64,000 bases of DNA. It comes from CAVPUA01 sp963708805 (GTDB lineage: Bacteria > Actinomycetota > Actinomycetes > Mycobacteriales > Jatrophihabitantaceae). The position numbers and the translations under genes were made by a program. This document shows, piece after piece, positions 8,774 through 18,131 of the stretch; the first letter of the stretch is position 1, and each line of letters starts with the position of its first letter. Below the pieces are notes generated by a model that saw only the letters and a program-made list of their open reading frames with translations, searched no databases and was not told where the DNA came from. Location of the stretch: positions 682,001 through 746,000 of the forward strand of contig CAVPUA010000003.1 in assembly GCA_963708805.1 (NCBI GenBank), read 5' to 3'.

Positions 8774-10045
8774 ATGGAGACGTCCCGGCGCCGGTGGGCG
8801 ATCCTCGCCGTCGGGACCTTCGCCCAGGCCGCCACGGCGTCGTTCATCTACGGCATCCCGTTGCTGGTGCCGGCGTTGCGCAGCCACGACCATCTGTCGC
8901 TGTTCGGGGCCAGCCTGGTCGTCAGCGCACCGGTCGTCGGCGTGCTGCTCACCTTGATCATCTGGGGCGCGGCGGCCGATCGGTTCGGTGAACGGGTCGT
9001 CATCGCGTCGGGCATGACGCTGGCCGCCCTCGCGTTGACGGCCGCCGTCTTCGTCCACTCGGTGGTCTGGCTGTCGATCTTCCTGGCGCTTGCCGGAGCG
9101 GCCGGGGCCTCGGTGAACGCCGCGAGCGGGCGGATGGTCATGGGTTGGTTCAGCGTTCGTGAGCGCGGGCTGGCGATGGGCACCCGGCAGACCGCGCAGC
9201 CCCTGGGCGTCGCGCTGGCCGCCATCACCCTGCCGAGCTTCGCCGCCGACCACGGGCCCGACATCGCGTTGCTGCTGCCGGCCGTGTTCTGTGCCGCGAT
9301 GGCGCTGGCGGTCGTTCTCGTCGTCCAGGACCCGGCCCGCCGGCCCGCGATGCCCGGTGACCCGGTGGGTTCGCCGTACCGGGGCCGCTCGGACCTGTGG
9401 CGGGTGCACGCGTCGAGCGCTCTGCTGGTCGTCCCGCAGTTCGCGGTTGCCGCATTCACCCTGGTCTTCCTCGTCGGCCAGCGGCATTGGGACGCGGCCG
9501 CGGCGGGCCGGTTGATCTTCTGGTTCCAGCTCGCCGGGGCGGCCGGCCGGATCGGCTCGGGCGTGTGGTCGGACGCGGTCGGCGAACGGCTCGGGCCGAT
9601 GCGTCAGCTCGCCGTCGCCAGCGTGCTGTTGATGGCGGGCCTCGGGGTCGGCGCGCTGACCGGCGGCGCGTGGATCGTCGCGGTGTTCGGGCTGGCGGCC
9701 GTGGTGACCGTCGCCGACAACGGCCTGGCCTACATCGCCGTCGCCGAACTCGCCGGCACCGCGTGGTCGGGCCGCGCGCTCGGCATCCAGAACACCGGCC
9801 AGAACATCGCGGCGGTGCTGACACCGCCCGTCCTGGCCGCGTTGATCGGCGACAGCCGCTTCGCGCTGGGCTTCTTCGTGGCCGCGGTCTGCCCGCTGCT
9901 GGCGATCCCGCTCGTACCGGTGCGGGCCGAGCGGCGCCGTCTCACTCGAGCTGGGCGGCCAGCTTCTCCATCTGGGCCGTCACCGCGTCGAACAACCGGA
10001 TCGAATCTCGAGGCGCGAAGTCCGAGGAGCGAACCGCGCGGCTGA
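8774..10045 (+). CDS. Major facilitator superfamily transporter
   Basis: A membrane transporter with about 12 hydrophobic segments, starting at ATG 8774 with a GGTGAGG box. The first half has the typical MFS loop (AADRFGERVVIASGMTLAAL) between helices 2 and 3 and a glycine-rich helix 4-5; the second half is similarly built. Substrate is unknown. The annotated stop at 10045 makes the last ~30 residues (after VRAERRRLTRAG) run 104 bp into the convergent marR gene; those residues are low-complexity Arg/Ser/Pro and may not be real if a base near 9940 is wrong. Confidence 0.85.
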   Translation: METSRRRWAILAVGTFAQAATASFIYGIPLLVPALRSHDHLSLFGASLVVSAPVVGVLLTLIIWGAAADRFGERVVIASGMTLAALALTAAVFVHSVVWLSIFLALAGAAGASVNAASGRMVMGWFSVRERGLAMGTRQTAQPLGVALAAITLPSFAADHGPDIALLLPAVFCAAMALAVVLVVQDPARRPAMPGDPVGSPYRGRSDLWRVHASSALLVVPQFAVAAFTLVFLVGQRHWDAAAAGRLIFWFQLAGAAGRIGSGVWSDAVGERLGPMRQLAVASVLLMAGLGVGALTGGAWIVAVFGLAAVVTVADNGLAYIAVAELAGTAWSGRALGIQNTGQNIAAVLTPPVLAALIGDSRFALGFFVAAVCPLLAIPLVPVRAERRRLTRAGRPASPSGPSPRRTTGSNLEARSPRSEPRG

Positions 10046-10382
10046 TCGGCGCCGAGATGTGCTCGAGCAACCACTCCCAGGCCTCGTCGCCCTCGGGCCG
10101 CGTCGCGATGAGCACGCTTCGGCGATCGTCCGGGTTCTCGACGCGCTCGGCGTATCCGCTGGCCTGCAGCCGGTTGATCAGCGCGGTCACGCTCCCCGAG
10201 GTGAGACGCAGTCGCTCGCCCAGGTCGGTCGCCGTCAGCGGACCCTCGTCGTACAGATGACCCAATGCGATCAACTCGGTCAGTCCCAGTCCGAGGCTGT
10301 CGGCCAGGCGCTCGCGCAGCGTCTCGAAGGCGTGCATCTGCCGGCGAATCGCGGTCGTCAGGTCTCGTTGGACGCTTGCCAT
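9942..10382 (-). CDS. MarR family transcriptional regulator
   Basis: A 146-residue winged-helix regulator. The recognition region reads GPLTATDLGERLRLTSGSVTALINRL and the wing YAERVENPDDRRSVLIATRPEG, both very typical of MarR proteins. The ATG at 10382 (MASVQRDL) is preferred to the 30-residue upstream extension, which does not look like protein. It converges on the MFS gene, with a 104-bp overlap of the two 3' ends. A perfect palindrome lies 92-110 bp upstream and could be its operator. Confidence 0.9.
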   Translation of the reverse strand: MASVQRDLTTAIRRQMHAFETLRERLADSLGLGLTELIALGHLYDEGPLTATDLGERLRLTSGSVTALINRLQASGYAERVENPDDRRSVLIATRPEGDEAWEWLLEHISAPISRAVRSSDFAPRDSIRLFDAVTAQMEKLAAQLE

Positions 10383-10473
10383 GACCAGTCTCCGCATCCT
10401 CGGCAGTGTGTGTATGTGGCGTGATGAGTACCCGGGCTCAGGGTAGTTGATCGACGTCCGGCGCGGCAGCAAG

Positions 10474-10496
10474 ACTCGACCTCAGGTCGAGTTTTT
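10474..10496 (+). promoter_or_regulatory. Palindrome ACTCGACC-TCA-GGTCGAGT plus T-tract
   Basis: A perfect 8-bp stem with a 3-base loop is followed on the plus strand by TTTTT, which looks like a short intrinsic terminator. It is equally a candidate MarR-type operator because it sits about 100 bp upstream of the marR start. The two readings cannot be separated from sequence. Confidence 0.45.
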
Positions 10497-10619
10497 CGTG
10501 CACAAATATGCCTTTACGATCAAGCTATGTGCTGGTACGGTGCAACCGGTACTTCAGCGCACAATCGAGGGCGTGTCGCATCTGCGGGGGTGGCGGCACA
10601 CATCGGTTGAGTGAGGGAC

Positions 10620-10657
10620 CGCGAGCCGGACGGCCTGCCGTCCGGCTCGCGCGTTTT
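10620..10657 (+). terminator. Strong intrinsic terminator, plus strand
   Basis: A perfect 14-bp GC-rich stem (CGCGAGCCGGACGG with a CCTG loop) followed closely by TTTT. The T-tract lies on the plus-strand side, so it does not fit the tRNA-Ser transcript, which runs leftwards. No recognised plus-strand gene ends here. Confidence 0.7.
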
Positions 10658-10682
10658 CCGACATCGATCGCGACGGCGTTGG

Positions 10683-10767
10683 CGGAGGATAGGGGATTTG
10701 AACCCCTGAGGGATTGCTCCCAACCCGCTTTCCAAGCGAGCGCCATAGGCCACTAGGCGAATCCTCC
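10683..10767 (-). tRNA. tRNA-Ser (anticodon GGA)
   Basis: 85 nt. The acceptor stem GGAGGAT/ATCCTCC with discriminator G, a D arm, an anticodon arm CGCTT-GGA-AAGCG, a long class II variable arm and a TPsiC arm with GGTTCAAATCC can all be drawn on the minus strand. The anticodon lies at 10733-10731. CCA is not encoded. Class II shape, G73 and GGA anticodon identify serine. Confidence 0.95.
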
Positions 10768-10849
10768 GTCGCAGAGGATACGTGGTCGCGCGGGCCGTCC
10801 ACGCCGGGCCGTTACCTCCGCCGTCCGCCAGCCCGTAGAGTTGGCCGCC

Positions 10850-10937
10850 GACCCCCCGTGTGGCGCTCACCCTACGAACCTCCCCAGGGCCGGAAGGCAG
10901 CAAGGATAAGCAGGCTCTGGCGGGTACGCGGGGGGTC
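10850..10937 (+). ncRNA. ffs: Small bacterial signal recognition particle RNA
   Basis: The two ends pair perfectly (GACCCCCCG at 10850-10858 with CGGGGGGTC at 10929-10937). The apical domain contains the universally conserved CCGGAAGGCAGCAAGG with the GGAA tetraloop and asymmetric loop that bind Ffh, in the context CCCCAGGG...GCAGGCTCTGG. This is the 4.5S-type SRP RNA. It lies upstream of dnaX, a common actinobacterial arrangement. Confidence 0.95.
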
Positions 10938-10972
10938 CCTTCATGTCCGGGGCCGCCCGTCTCCGGCGGCGA

Positions 10973-11032
10973 TTGGCGCGAAACGTTGCCGTTGGCGCGA
11001 TATTTCGCGCCAGTGGCCGTGTAACGCGCCAA
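10973..11032. promoter_or_regulatory. Cluster of four TTGGCGCG-type boxes upstream of dnaX
   Basis: Two forward copies (TTGGCGCG at 10973 and 10992) face two reverse copies (CGCGCCA at 11006-11012 and CGCGCCAA at 11025-11032). The inner pair forms TGGCGCGA-TATT-TCGCGCCA, a perfect inverted repeat. The cluster occupies the gap between the SRP RNA and dnaX. A role in dnaX transcription is inferred. Confidence 0.4.
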
Positions 11033-11112
11033 CCCGGCGGTGGTTGGGACGCGTTGTCGGCCGCCTTGTCGAGCGGCGGCGGGTGTCGGCGGCGTGACAT
11101 AGGGTCGATGCC

Positions 11113-13097
11113 GTGACTTCCGCCCCCCCGCCCGCCAGCGCGTCCGCGGCAGTGGGGTCAGTGGCGCTCTATCGCAAGTACCGCTCCGCCACCTTCGCCG
11201 AACTCATCGGGCAGGAACACGTCACCGCTCCGTTGTCGCAGGCCCTGACGAGCGGGCGGATCAATCACGCCTACCTCTTCTCCGGCCCACGCGGCTGCGG
11301 CAAGACCTCGAGTGCGCGCATCCTGGCCCGCTCGCTGAACTGTGCGCAGGGCCCGACCGCCACTCCGTGCGGTGTCTGCGACTCGTGCAAGGAGCTGGCC
11401 CCGAACGGCCCCGGCTCGATCGACGTCATCGAAATCGACGCGGCCAGCCACGGCGGCGTGGACGACGCCCGCGACCTGCGCGAGCGGGCGTTCTTCGCGC
11501 CCGTCCGCGATCGGTACAAGGTCTACATCATCGACGAGGCGCACATGGTGACCACGCAGGGCTTCAACGCCCTGCTCAAGCTGGTCGAGGAGCCGCCGGA
11601 CTTCTTGGTCTTCGTGTTCGCCACCACCGAGCCCGAGAAGGTGCTGACGACGATCCGGTCGCGGACGCATCACTACCCGTTCCGGCTCATCCCGCCCAGC
11701 GCGATGCGCGCCCACCTCGAGCGGATCTGCCTGGCCGAGGGCATCACCGTCGAGCCGGCCGTCCTGCCCCTGGTCGTCCGCGCCGGCGGCGGCTCGGCGC
11801 GCGACTCGCTGTCGATCCTCGACCAGCTGCTGGCCGGCGCCGGGGCCTGAGGGCGTGACGTACGCGCGGGCCGTCGGGCTGCTCGGCGTCACCGACGACA
11901 CCCTGCTCGGCGACATGATCGACGCGCTGGCGGTCGGCGACGCGACCGCGGTGTACTCGACCGTCGACCGGGTCGTCGAGGCCGGGCACGATCCGCGGCG
12001 CTTCGCCGTCGACCTGCTCGACCGGTTCCGCGACCTGATCGTCTTGGACGCGGTGCCGGACGCGGCCGAACGGGCGCTGATCGAGGCTCCGCAGGACACG
12101 CTCGCCCACATGGGCGATCAGGCCGCGCGGATCGGGGGGGCGACCCTGACCCGGTACGCCGAGATCGTGCACACCGCGCTGATCGAGATGCGCGGCACGA
12201 CGTCTCCGCGGCTGGTGCTCGAGTTGCTGTGCGCCCGCATGCAACTGCCGGACGCGGCCACCGACTCCGCCGCGCTGCTGCAACGCCTCGAACGACTCGA
12301 GCGCCGGCAGTCGCTCGACGCAGACTGCCGCGCCCGCGCCCACCGCCGCGCCGGTCCAGGCCGCGCCCGCCGCCCAACCGCGCCGGCCGGCGCCGCGGCC
12401 CCAGCCGAGCGAGCCAGCTCCAGCCACGGCAGCTCCAGCCCCGGCAGCTCCAGCCCCGACGGCCGCCGCGCCGACGGTCAGCGCCCCGCCCACTCCCGAA
12501 CCCGCTCCCGCGCCAGAACCGCCGGTCGATCAGCCGCCGGTCGATCAGCCGCCGGTCGATCGGCCGCCGGCGGCACCCTCGACGCGACGGCACTGCGACG
12601 GGTCTGGGACGAGATCCTCGACAAGGTCAAGGCTCAGCCCGGGGGCCGGAGCCCGCGCGCGTTGCTCGACAACGCCCAGGTCTCGCGGGTCGACGGCGAA
12701 CGCCTGACCCTCTCGATCACCACCGCCGCGCTGGCCAAGATGATGGCCGAAGCCCGCAACACCGACCCGTTGAAGGCCGCACTCACCGCCGTGGTCGGGG
12801 GAAGCTGGTCCGTCGACGTCGAGGTGGGCGGCTCACCCGCGGCGGCTGCGCCCGCCGAGCCGGACGTCGAACCGGACGCCGGCCCCGACAGCGCACCTGA
12901 GCCCGCCCCGCCGCGTCCGGTGGTCCCGCGACCCGCGGCGGCGCGCCCACCCGAGGAGCGCGAGCAAGGCCCGCGCCCAGCCCGACGCCGACCCCCGCGA
13001 GGACACCGACGAGGCGGCCCAGGTGCAGGTCGATCCCGAGGCCGACGCGCTCGACCTGCTGCGCTCGACGTTCGGCGCGCGCCCGATCGACGACTGA
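11113..13097 (+). CDS. dnaX: DNA polymerase III subunits gamma and tau (five wobble doublets)
   Basis: Clamp-loader ATPase. Residues 17-245 form the AAA+ core: YRKYRSATFAELIGQEHV, Walker A GPRGCGKTSS at 58-67, a zinc-binding Cys cluster ending CGVCDSC, and the DEAH box in VYIIDEAHMVTTQGFNALLK. Frame breaks at 11841-11842, 12319-12320, 12575-12576, 12579-12580 and 12964-12965 each resolve as two different bases at a codon third position. Removing five bases leaves 1980 bp and 659 residues: core, a Pro/Ala linker with tandem PPVDQ units, a helical polymerase-binding region (RRVWDEILDKVKAQ) and a tail ending LLRSTFGARPIDD. Start is GTG 11113; GTG 11161 is an alternative. Followed by ybaB and recR, the usual recombination/replication neighbours. 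Confidence 0.92.
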
Positions 13098-13169
13098 CAG
13101 TCGGTCCCCGCCAGTACGCTGGCGGCAATCATCGAGCGACAACGCGAAGACGACGCACAGAGGAGAACC

Positions 13170-13517
13170 ATGGCCGGGCGCGGTGGTGGGTACGGCGGTC
13201 AGCAGCCGAACATGCAGCAGCTGATGAAGCAGGCCCAGAAGATGCAGCAGCAGCTGGCCGAGGCGCAGGCCGAACTCGCCGTCACCGAGGTGTCCGGCAC
13301 CGCCGGCGGTGGCCTGGTCACGGCCGTCGTCAACGGCGGCGGTGAGCTGCGGTCACTCACCATCGACCCGAAGGCGGTCGATCCCGACGACGTCGAGACC
13401 CTGCAGGACCTGATCGTGGCCGCGGTCCGCGACGCCGCGCACAATGCCTCCGAGCTGGCCGAGGCCAAGATGGGCCCGCTCACCGGCGGGTCCGGGCTCG
13501 GCATCCCCGGCTTCTGA
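13170..13517 (+). CDS. YbaB/EbfC family nucleoid-associated protein
   Basis: A 115-residue DNA-binding protein that forms homodimers and is nearly always found between dnaX and recR, as here. After a Gly-rich start it has the coiled region NMQQLMKQAQKMQQQLAEAQ, the strand TGGGLVTAVVNG-type segment (here TAGGGLVTAVVNGGGELRSL) and DDVETLQDLIVAAVRDA. The ATG at 13170 has GAGGAGAA seven bases upstream. Likely in one operon with dnaX and recR. Confidence 0.95.
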   Translation: MAGRGGGYGGQQPNMQQLMKQAQKMQQQLAEAQAELAVTEVSGTAGGGLVTAVVNGGGELRSLTIDPKAVDPDDVETLQDLIVAAVRDAAHNASELAEAKMGPLTGGSGLGIPGF

Positions 13518-13548
13518 GCCGGCGGCCGACGAGTAGACGTACCACGTG

Positions 13549-14145
13549 ATGTACGAGGGCGCCGTCCAGGACCTCATCGACGAGCTCGGCCGACTGCCGG
13601 GCGTCGGTCCCAAGAGCGCGCAGCGCATCGCGTTCCACCTGCTCGCGGCCGAGTCGACCGACGTCGAACGGCTGGCCGCGATCCTGATCCGGGTCAAGAA
13701 CGAGGTGCGGTTCTGCCGCATCTGCGGCAACGTCAGCGAGGCCGACGAGTGCCGGATCTGCCTCGATCCGCGCCGCGACCCGTCGGTCATCTGCGTCGTC
13801 GAGGAGCCCAAGGACGTCGTCGCGGTCGAGCGCACCCGTGAGTTCCGCGGCCGCTACCACGTGCTCGGCGGTGCGATCAGCCCGATCGACGGCGTCGGCC
13901 CCGAGGATCTGCGCATCCGCGAGCTGATGATCAGGCTGCAGGACGGCGTGGTCACCGAGATCATCCTGGCCACCGATCCGAACCTCGAGGGCGAGGCGAC
14001 CGCCACGTACCTGGCGCGGCTGATCCGACCGATGGAGATCGCAGTCAGCCGGTTGGCCAGCGGGCTGCCCGTCGGCGGCGACCTGGAGTACGCCGATGAG
14101 GTCACCCTCGGCCGCGCGTTCTCCGGTCGACGCCGGGTCGACTGA
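13549..14145 (+). CDS. recR: Recombination mediator RecR
   Basis: A 198-residue protein that acts with RecO to load RecA on gapped DNA. The helix-hairpin-helix DELGRLPGVGPKSAQRIAFH lies near the N-terminus, the four-cysteine zinc finger is FCRICGNVSEADECRIC, and the Toprim domain shows ICVVEEPKDVVAVERT and ILATDPNLEGEATATYLA. MYEGAVQDLIDEL is the family-typical start, so ATG 13549 is preferred to the adjacent GTG 13546. Its end is followed within a few bases by the next open frame. Confidence 0.96.
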   Translation: MYEGAVQDLIDELGRLPGVGPKSAQRIAFHLLAAESTDVERLAAILIRVKNEVRFCRICGNVSEADECRICLDPRRDPSVICVVEEPKDVVAVERTREFRGRYHVLGGAISPIDGVGPEDLRIRELMIRLQDGVVTEIILATDPNLEGEATATYLARLIRPMEIAVSRLASGLPVGGDLEYADEVTLGRAFSGRRRVD

Positions 14146-15138
14146 GCATCGAGGGCCCGGCGTTCGGGCCCGAGCCAGCGCTGTGGACCGCGCCACCGGC
14201 CGTCCCGCCGGTGCGGCGGCGGCGATCGCGGTACGTGGTCGCGGTGGCCGTCGCGGCGTCCTGTTCGTCGGCGGGGCGGTCTTCGCGGTCGTCGACTACG
14301 AGTCTGAGGCCGGTCCGGCCCAGGTGGTCGCGTCCTACTTCCACGCGGTCGCGGACGGCGATGCCGAAGCCGCGCTCGGCTACGGCGATGTGCCGGCCGG
14401 CGATCGGTCCTATCTCACCGCCGACGTGCTGCGCGCTCAACTGGCCAACGGCTCGATCCACGCGATTCAGACGAGCCGAGCCGCCGGCGGCCGGGTCGAC
14501 GTGAGCTACCAGCTCGGCGGCCGCACGATCGACGATGTCGTGGGCGTGGTCAAGCGCGACGGGCGATGGCGGCTGGCGGCCAGTGCCGTGCGGACGTCGG
14601 TGTCGCTGGCCGACGCCGAGCAGCGGGCCGAGTTCGCCGGCGCCGCTGTCCCGACCGACCAGCCGTTGCTGTTTCCCGGAGCCGCTGCCGATCCGCTTCG
14701 ACACCCCGTCGCTGGAGTTGGCGCCGGGCGCCGCGGTCGCCGTTCTCGGGCGTCGACGACGACGTCGCTTGCCGGTCGCGGTGAGCGCCGGCTGGTCAGA
14801 ACGCGGTCGAGGCCGCGACTCAAGGCGGCGCTGACCGCGTGCGTCGCGTCGGCCAGCTCCCGCGGCGCTGTGCCCGGTGCCGGTCGCGACCGGGGTCCGC
14901 GCGGTGCCGGCCAGCCTGCACGGCACGATCGTCGGGACGCCCACGATCCGGGCCACGGTGGCGCCCGAGGCCACCGGCAAGCTGTCGATCAGCGGCTCGA
15001 TGACCGTCGATGGCAGCTTATCAGAGCCTGGACTACCAGAACCAGGCCATCGGTCAAGACCGGGTCGGTGACGGTGACTCGTTCACGGCGTGGGACTACG
15101 CCACCGACCCGACCAAGATCGTCTGGTCCACGTCGTGA
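14146..15138 (+). CDS. Membrane-anchored protein upstream of mycosin (about seven wobble doublets)
   Basis: Not assigned to a named family. The corrected reading has a Pro-rich cytoplasmic start (GPAFGPEPALWTAPPAVPPV), an Arg cluster, one transmembrane helix (RYVVAVAV... VLFVGGAVFAVVDYE) and an extracytoplasmic region with an NTF2-like start (VVASYFHAVADGDAEAAL) and a later NAVEAATKAALTACVASASS ... CPVPVATGV segment holding two cysteines. It ends DYATDPTKIVWSTS. Clear doublets are at 14677, 14798, 14820, 14866 and 15017; two more near 14230-14250 are needed but not uniquely placed, so the start is uncertain (no good start codon lies between recR and 14211). Its TGA overlaps the mycosin GTG, implying translational coupling and a joint role. 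Confidence 0.6.
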
Positions 15139-16375
15139 GGCGCCGGCTGGTCGCGCTCGCCGCCTGCGGGCTGGTGCTGGTGCCGGCGACGCCCGCGTTC
15201 GGCACGCCCGGCCCGGCGGCGGCGCCCGAGTATTGGTTCGACACGTGGAACGTCCCGTCGCTGTGGACGCAGGGGGCGGACGGTCGCGGCATCACGATCG
15301 CCGAGATCGACAGCGGCGTGAACGCCCAGCTCCCGCAGCTGGCCGGCAAGCTCCTGCGCCGGCACCGACTACGGGCCCAAGGGCGGCAACGGCCAGACCG
15401 ATCACGAGATCGACCCGTTCGGGCACGGCACCGCGATGGCGTCGATCATGGTCGCCAACGCCGGCCCGTTCGGCATCGAGGGGCTGGCGCCGAGCGCGCG
15501 CATCCTGCCGATCGCCGTGCCGCTCGCCGGGACCGACGACGCCGGCGGCGACGATCACCTGGCCGAGGCGATCCGGTACGCCGCCGATCACGGCGCCAAG
15601 ATCATCAACATGTCGGTCGGCGAGACGCGCGACCCCGCGTCCGATCCGTTGCCGTGCGACCCGGCCGAACAGCTCGCCGTGACCTACGCGGTGTCCAAGG
15701 GCGCGATCCTCATGGCCGCCGGCGGCAACAGCGGGACCAGCGGCAGCCCGGTCGAGGATCCCGGCGTCTGCATCGGCGTCGTGTCGGTCGGCGCGGTCGA
15801 CTCGAGCGGGACGGTGGCCGACTTCTCGTCCCGTCACGGCTACACCGCCCTGGTCGCGCCGGGCGTCAACATCCCGTCGCTCGGACGAGTCGCCGGCACC
15901 GCCTATCACGGCGAGGGGACGAGCCAGGCCACCGCGATGGCGTCGGCGGCGGTCGCCCTCGTGTGGTCGAAGTTCCCGCACGCTGACCAACCAGCAGGTG
16001 CTCGCGCGCGTGTTCGCCACCCTCGACGACCCGCACGCGACCCGCGATCCGGCCTACGGCTTCGGCGAGATCAACCCGCTGCGCGCGATCACCGAGGACG
16101 TTCCCGAGCACCGCCACCGAGCCGGTCGATCTCGGCGGCGGCGCCGTTCGTCGCCGTGCAGAGCGCCCAGGCCGCCGACCCCGTTGCCCGCGCCGCTGCC
16201 GGCCAAGACCGCGGCCGCCCCGCCCGGGCAGTTCGTCGCCGCCTCCGGCACCGGCTCGGCTCACGCCGCGGATCATCATCGGCGTCGATCGTCAGCGCGC
16301 TCGGGCTGATCGCCCTGCTGCTGGTGCTGCGTGCTCGGCCGTGCGCACCGGCCCGAGGTCAGCGGTCGCGGCTGA
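15135..16375 (+). CDS. mycP: Mycosin-type S8 serine protease (eight wobble doublets)
   Basis: A membrane-anchored subtilisin-like protease. After correction it is 410 residues: signal peptide (RRRLVALAACGLVLVPATPA), S8 domain with Asp in IAEIDSGVN, His in DPFGHGTAMASI and Ser in GEGTSQATAMASAA, a Pro/Ala linker (PLPAPLPAKTAAAPP) and a C-terminal transmembrane helix (IIIGVIVSALGLIALLLVL). This is the standard architecture of mycosins, which belong to type VII (ESX) secretion systems. Doublets at 15356, 15978, 16105, 16182, 16261, 16286 and 16335 are clear; one between 16106 and 16182 is not uniquely placed. The 3' end overlaps convergent leuA by 17 bp. No ESX core gene lies nearby. Confidence 0.88.
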
Positions 16376-18084
16376 ACCGGTTGAGCGCGCTGATCACTCC
16401 GCGCAGCGAGGCCTGGACGATCGACTCGCTGATCCCGACGCCCCAGAGCACCCGGTCGCCGATCTCGATCTCTAGGTAGCTGGCCGCCTCGGCGTCGCGC
16501 CCGGCGGTGAGCGCGTGCTCGGCGTAGTCGAGCACCCGGACGTTCAGGCCACCGAAGCCGAGGTCGACCGCCGACAGCGCCGAGCAGAACGACGCGATCG
16601 GGCCGTTGCCGACGCCGGTCAGCTCGTGCTCGACGCCGAAGGCGCGGACGGTCGTCGCGATCCGGTCGATGCCGTCGTCGGTCGTCGAGCTGAACTTGAT
16701 CAACTCGAAGTCGGTGCCGTCGAGGTATTCGGCCGCGAAGATCTTCCACATCTCGGCGGCGTCCACCTCGCCGCCCTCGCCGTCGGTGTGGCGCTGGATC
16801 ACCTGGCTGAACTCGATCTGCAGTCGCCGCGGAAGGTCGAGCTTGTGCTCGGTCTTCATGATGTAGGCGACGCCGCCCTTGCCCGACTGCGAGTTGACGC
16901 GGATCACCGCCTCGTACGAGCGGCCGACGTCCTTGGGGTCGATCGGCAGGTACGGGATGTCCCACGGCATCTCGCCCACGGGCAGGCCGGCGTCCTTCGC
17001 GTCCCGCTCGAGCGCGTCGAAGCCCTTCTTGATCGCGTCCTGGTGCGAACCCGAGAACGACGTGTAGACCAGGTCGCCGACGTAGGGGTGCCGCTCGTGC
17101 ACGCCGATGCGGTTGCAGTACTCGACGGTGCGGCGGATCTCGTCCAGGTCGCTGAAGTCGATCTGCGGATCGATGCCCTGGCTGAACAGGTTCAGGCCCA
17201 GGATGACCAGGTCGACGTTGCCCGAGCGCTCGCCGTTGCCGAGCAGGCAGCCCTCGACGCGGTCGACACCGGCCAGCAGCGCCAGCTCCGAGTCGGCCAC
17301 GGCCGTCCCGCGATCGTTGTGGGTGTGCACCGACAGCGCGATGAACTCGCGGCGCGAGAGGTTGCGCGACATCCACTCGATCTGGTCGGCGTAGACGTTG
17401 GGCGTCGAGCGCTCGACAGTGCACGGCAGGTTCAGCACGATCTCGCGATCGGCGTCGGGCTGCCAGACGTCCATGACCGCCTCGCAGATCTCGAGGCGAG
17501 AAGTCGAGCTCGGTGTCCATGAAGATCTCGGGGGAGTACTCGAGGCCGAAGTTCGAATCCGCCAGGTAGTACTCGGCGTTCTTCATGATCGCGCGTATGC
17601 CGTCGACGGCCACCGCCTTGCACTCGTCGCGCCCGTCGCCGCCGAAGCCGAAGACGGTCTTGCGAAACACCGGCGCCGCCGCGTTGTACATGTGGACGGT
17701 CGCGTTCTTCGCCCCGACGAGCGACTGGACGGTGCGCTCGATCAGCTCCTCGCGGGCCTGCGTCAGTACCGAGATCGTCACGTCGTCGGGGATGCGGTTG
17801 GACTCGATCAGCTCCCGGACGAAGTCGAAGTCGGTCTGCGACGCGGCCGGGAAGCCGACCTCGATCTCCTTGTAGCCCATCCGGACGACGAGGTCGAACA
17901 TCGCGCGCTTGCGGGCGACGTTCATCGGGTCGATCAGGGCCTGGTTGCCGTCGCGCAGGTCGGTCGAGAGCCACCGCGGCGCCTGGGTGATCGTCTTGGT
18001 CGGCCACTGCCGGTCGGGCAGTTCGACCGCCGGGAACGCGCGGTAGCGATGGCACGGCATTGCTGAGGGTTTTTGCTTGTTCAT
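16359..18084 (-). CDS. leuA: 2-isopropylmalate synthase (one wobble doublet)
   Basis: First committed step of leucine synthesis: 2-ketoisovalerate plus acetyl-CoA gives 2-isopropylmalate. The frame changes once at 17496-17497; the doublet TC[GC]CTC resolves it, giving 574 residues. Marks include the metal/substrate motif LSTDLRDGNQALIDPM near residue 40, GYKEIEVGFPAASQTDFDF, the catalytic-domain LSVHTHNDRGTAVA and a C-terminal regulatory domain ending VISALNRFSRDR. ATG 18084 (MNKQKPSAM) fits actinobacterial LeuA starts. The 5' region carries a leader peptide and hairpin, so leucine attenuation is likely. Confidence 0.94.
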
Positions 18085-18131
18085 CTGGGCTCGGTCTCCA
18101 TGATCGAAAGGGGAGGTCGGCACAGCAGAAC

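Noticed and set aside
7286..9487. Long frames opposite the BrkB, PadR and MFS genes
   Set aside because: High-GC shadow frames, rich in Arg, Asp, Gln and His, with no recognisable domain.
9942..10045. MFS-MarR 104-bp overlap as a hidden doublet
   Set aside because: I tried one and two doublets near the MFS end and found no nearby stop in either frame, so the overlap is left as read.
12520..12570. Short tandem repeat as a CRISPR or minisatellite
   Set aside because: The repeated PPVDQ-coding units lie in the DnaX proline-rich linker, where such repeats are normal.
11113..13097. Programmed frameshifting in dnaX, as known in Escherichia coli
   Set aside because: The breaks are all +1, five in number, with no A-rich slippery sequence, and each is the same wobble-doublet pattern seen in unrelated genes.
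14096..15682. Long open frame across 14.1-15.7 kb (528 codons)
   Set aside because: It is a composite of different frames of the membrane protein and mycosin genes; beyond the true segments it is Arg/Ala/Pro-rich shadow translation.
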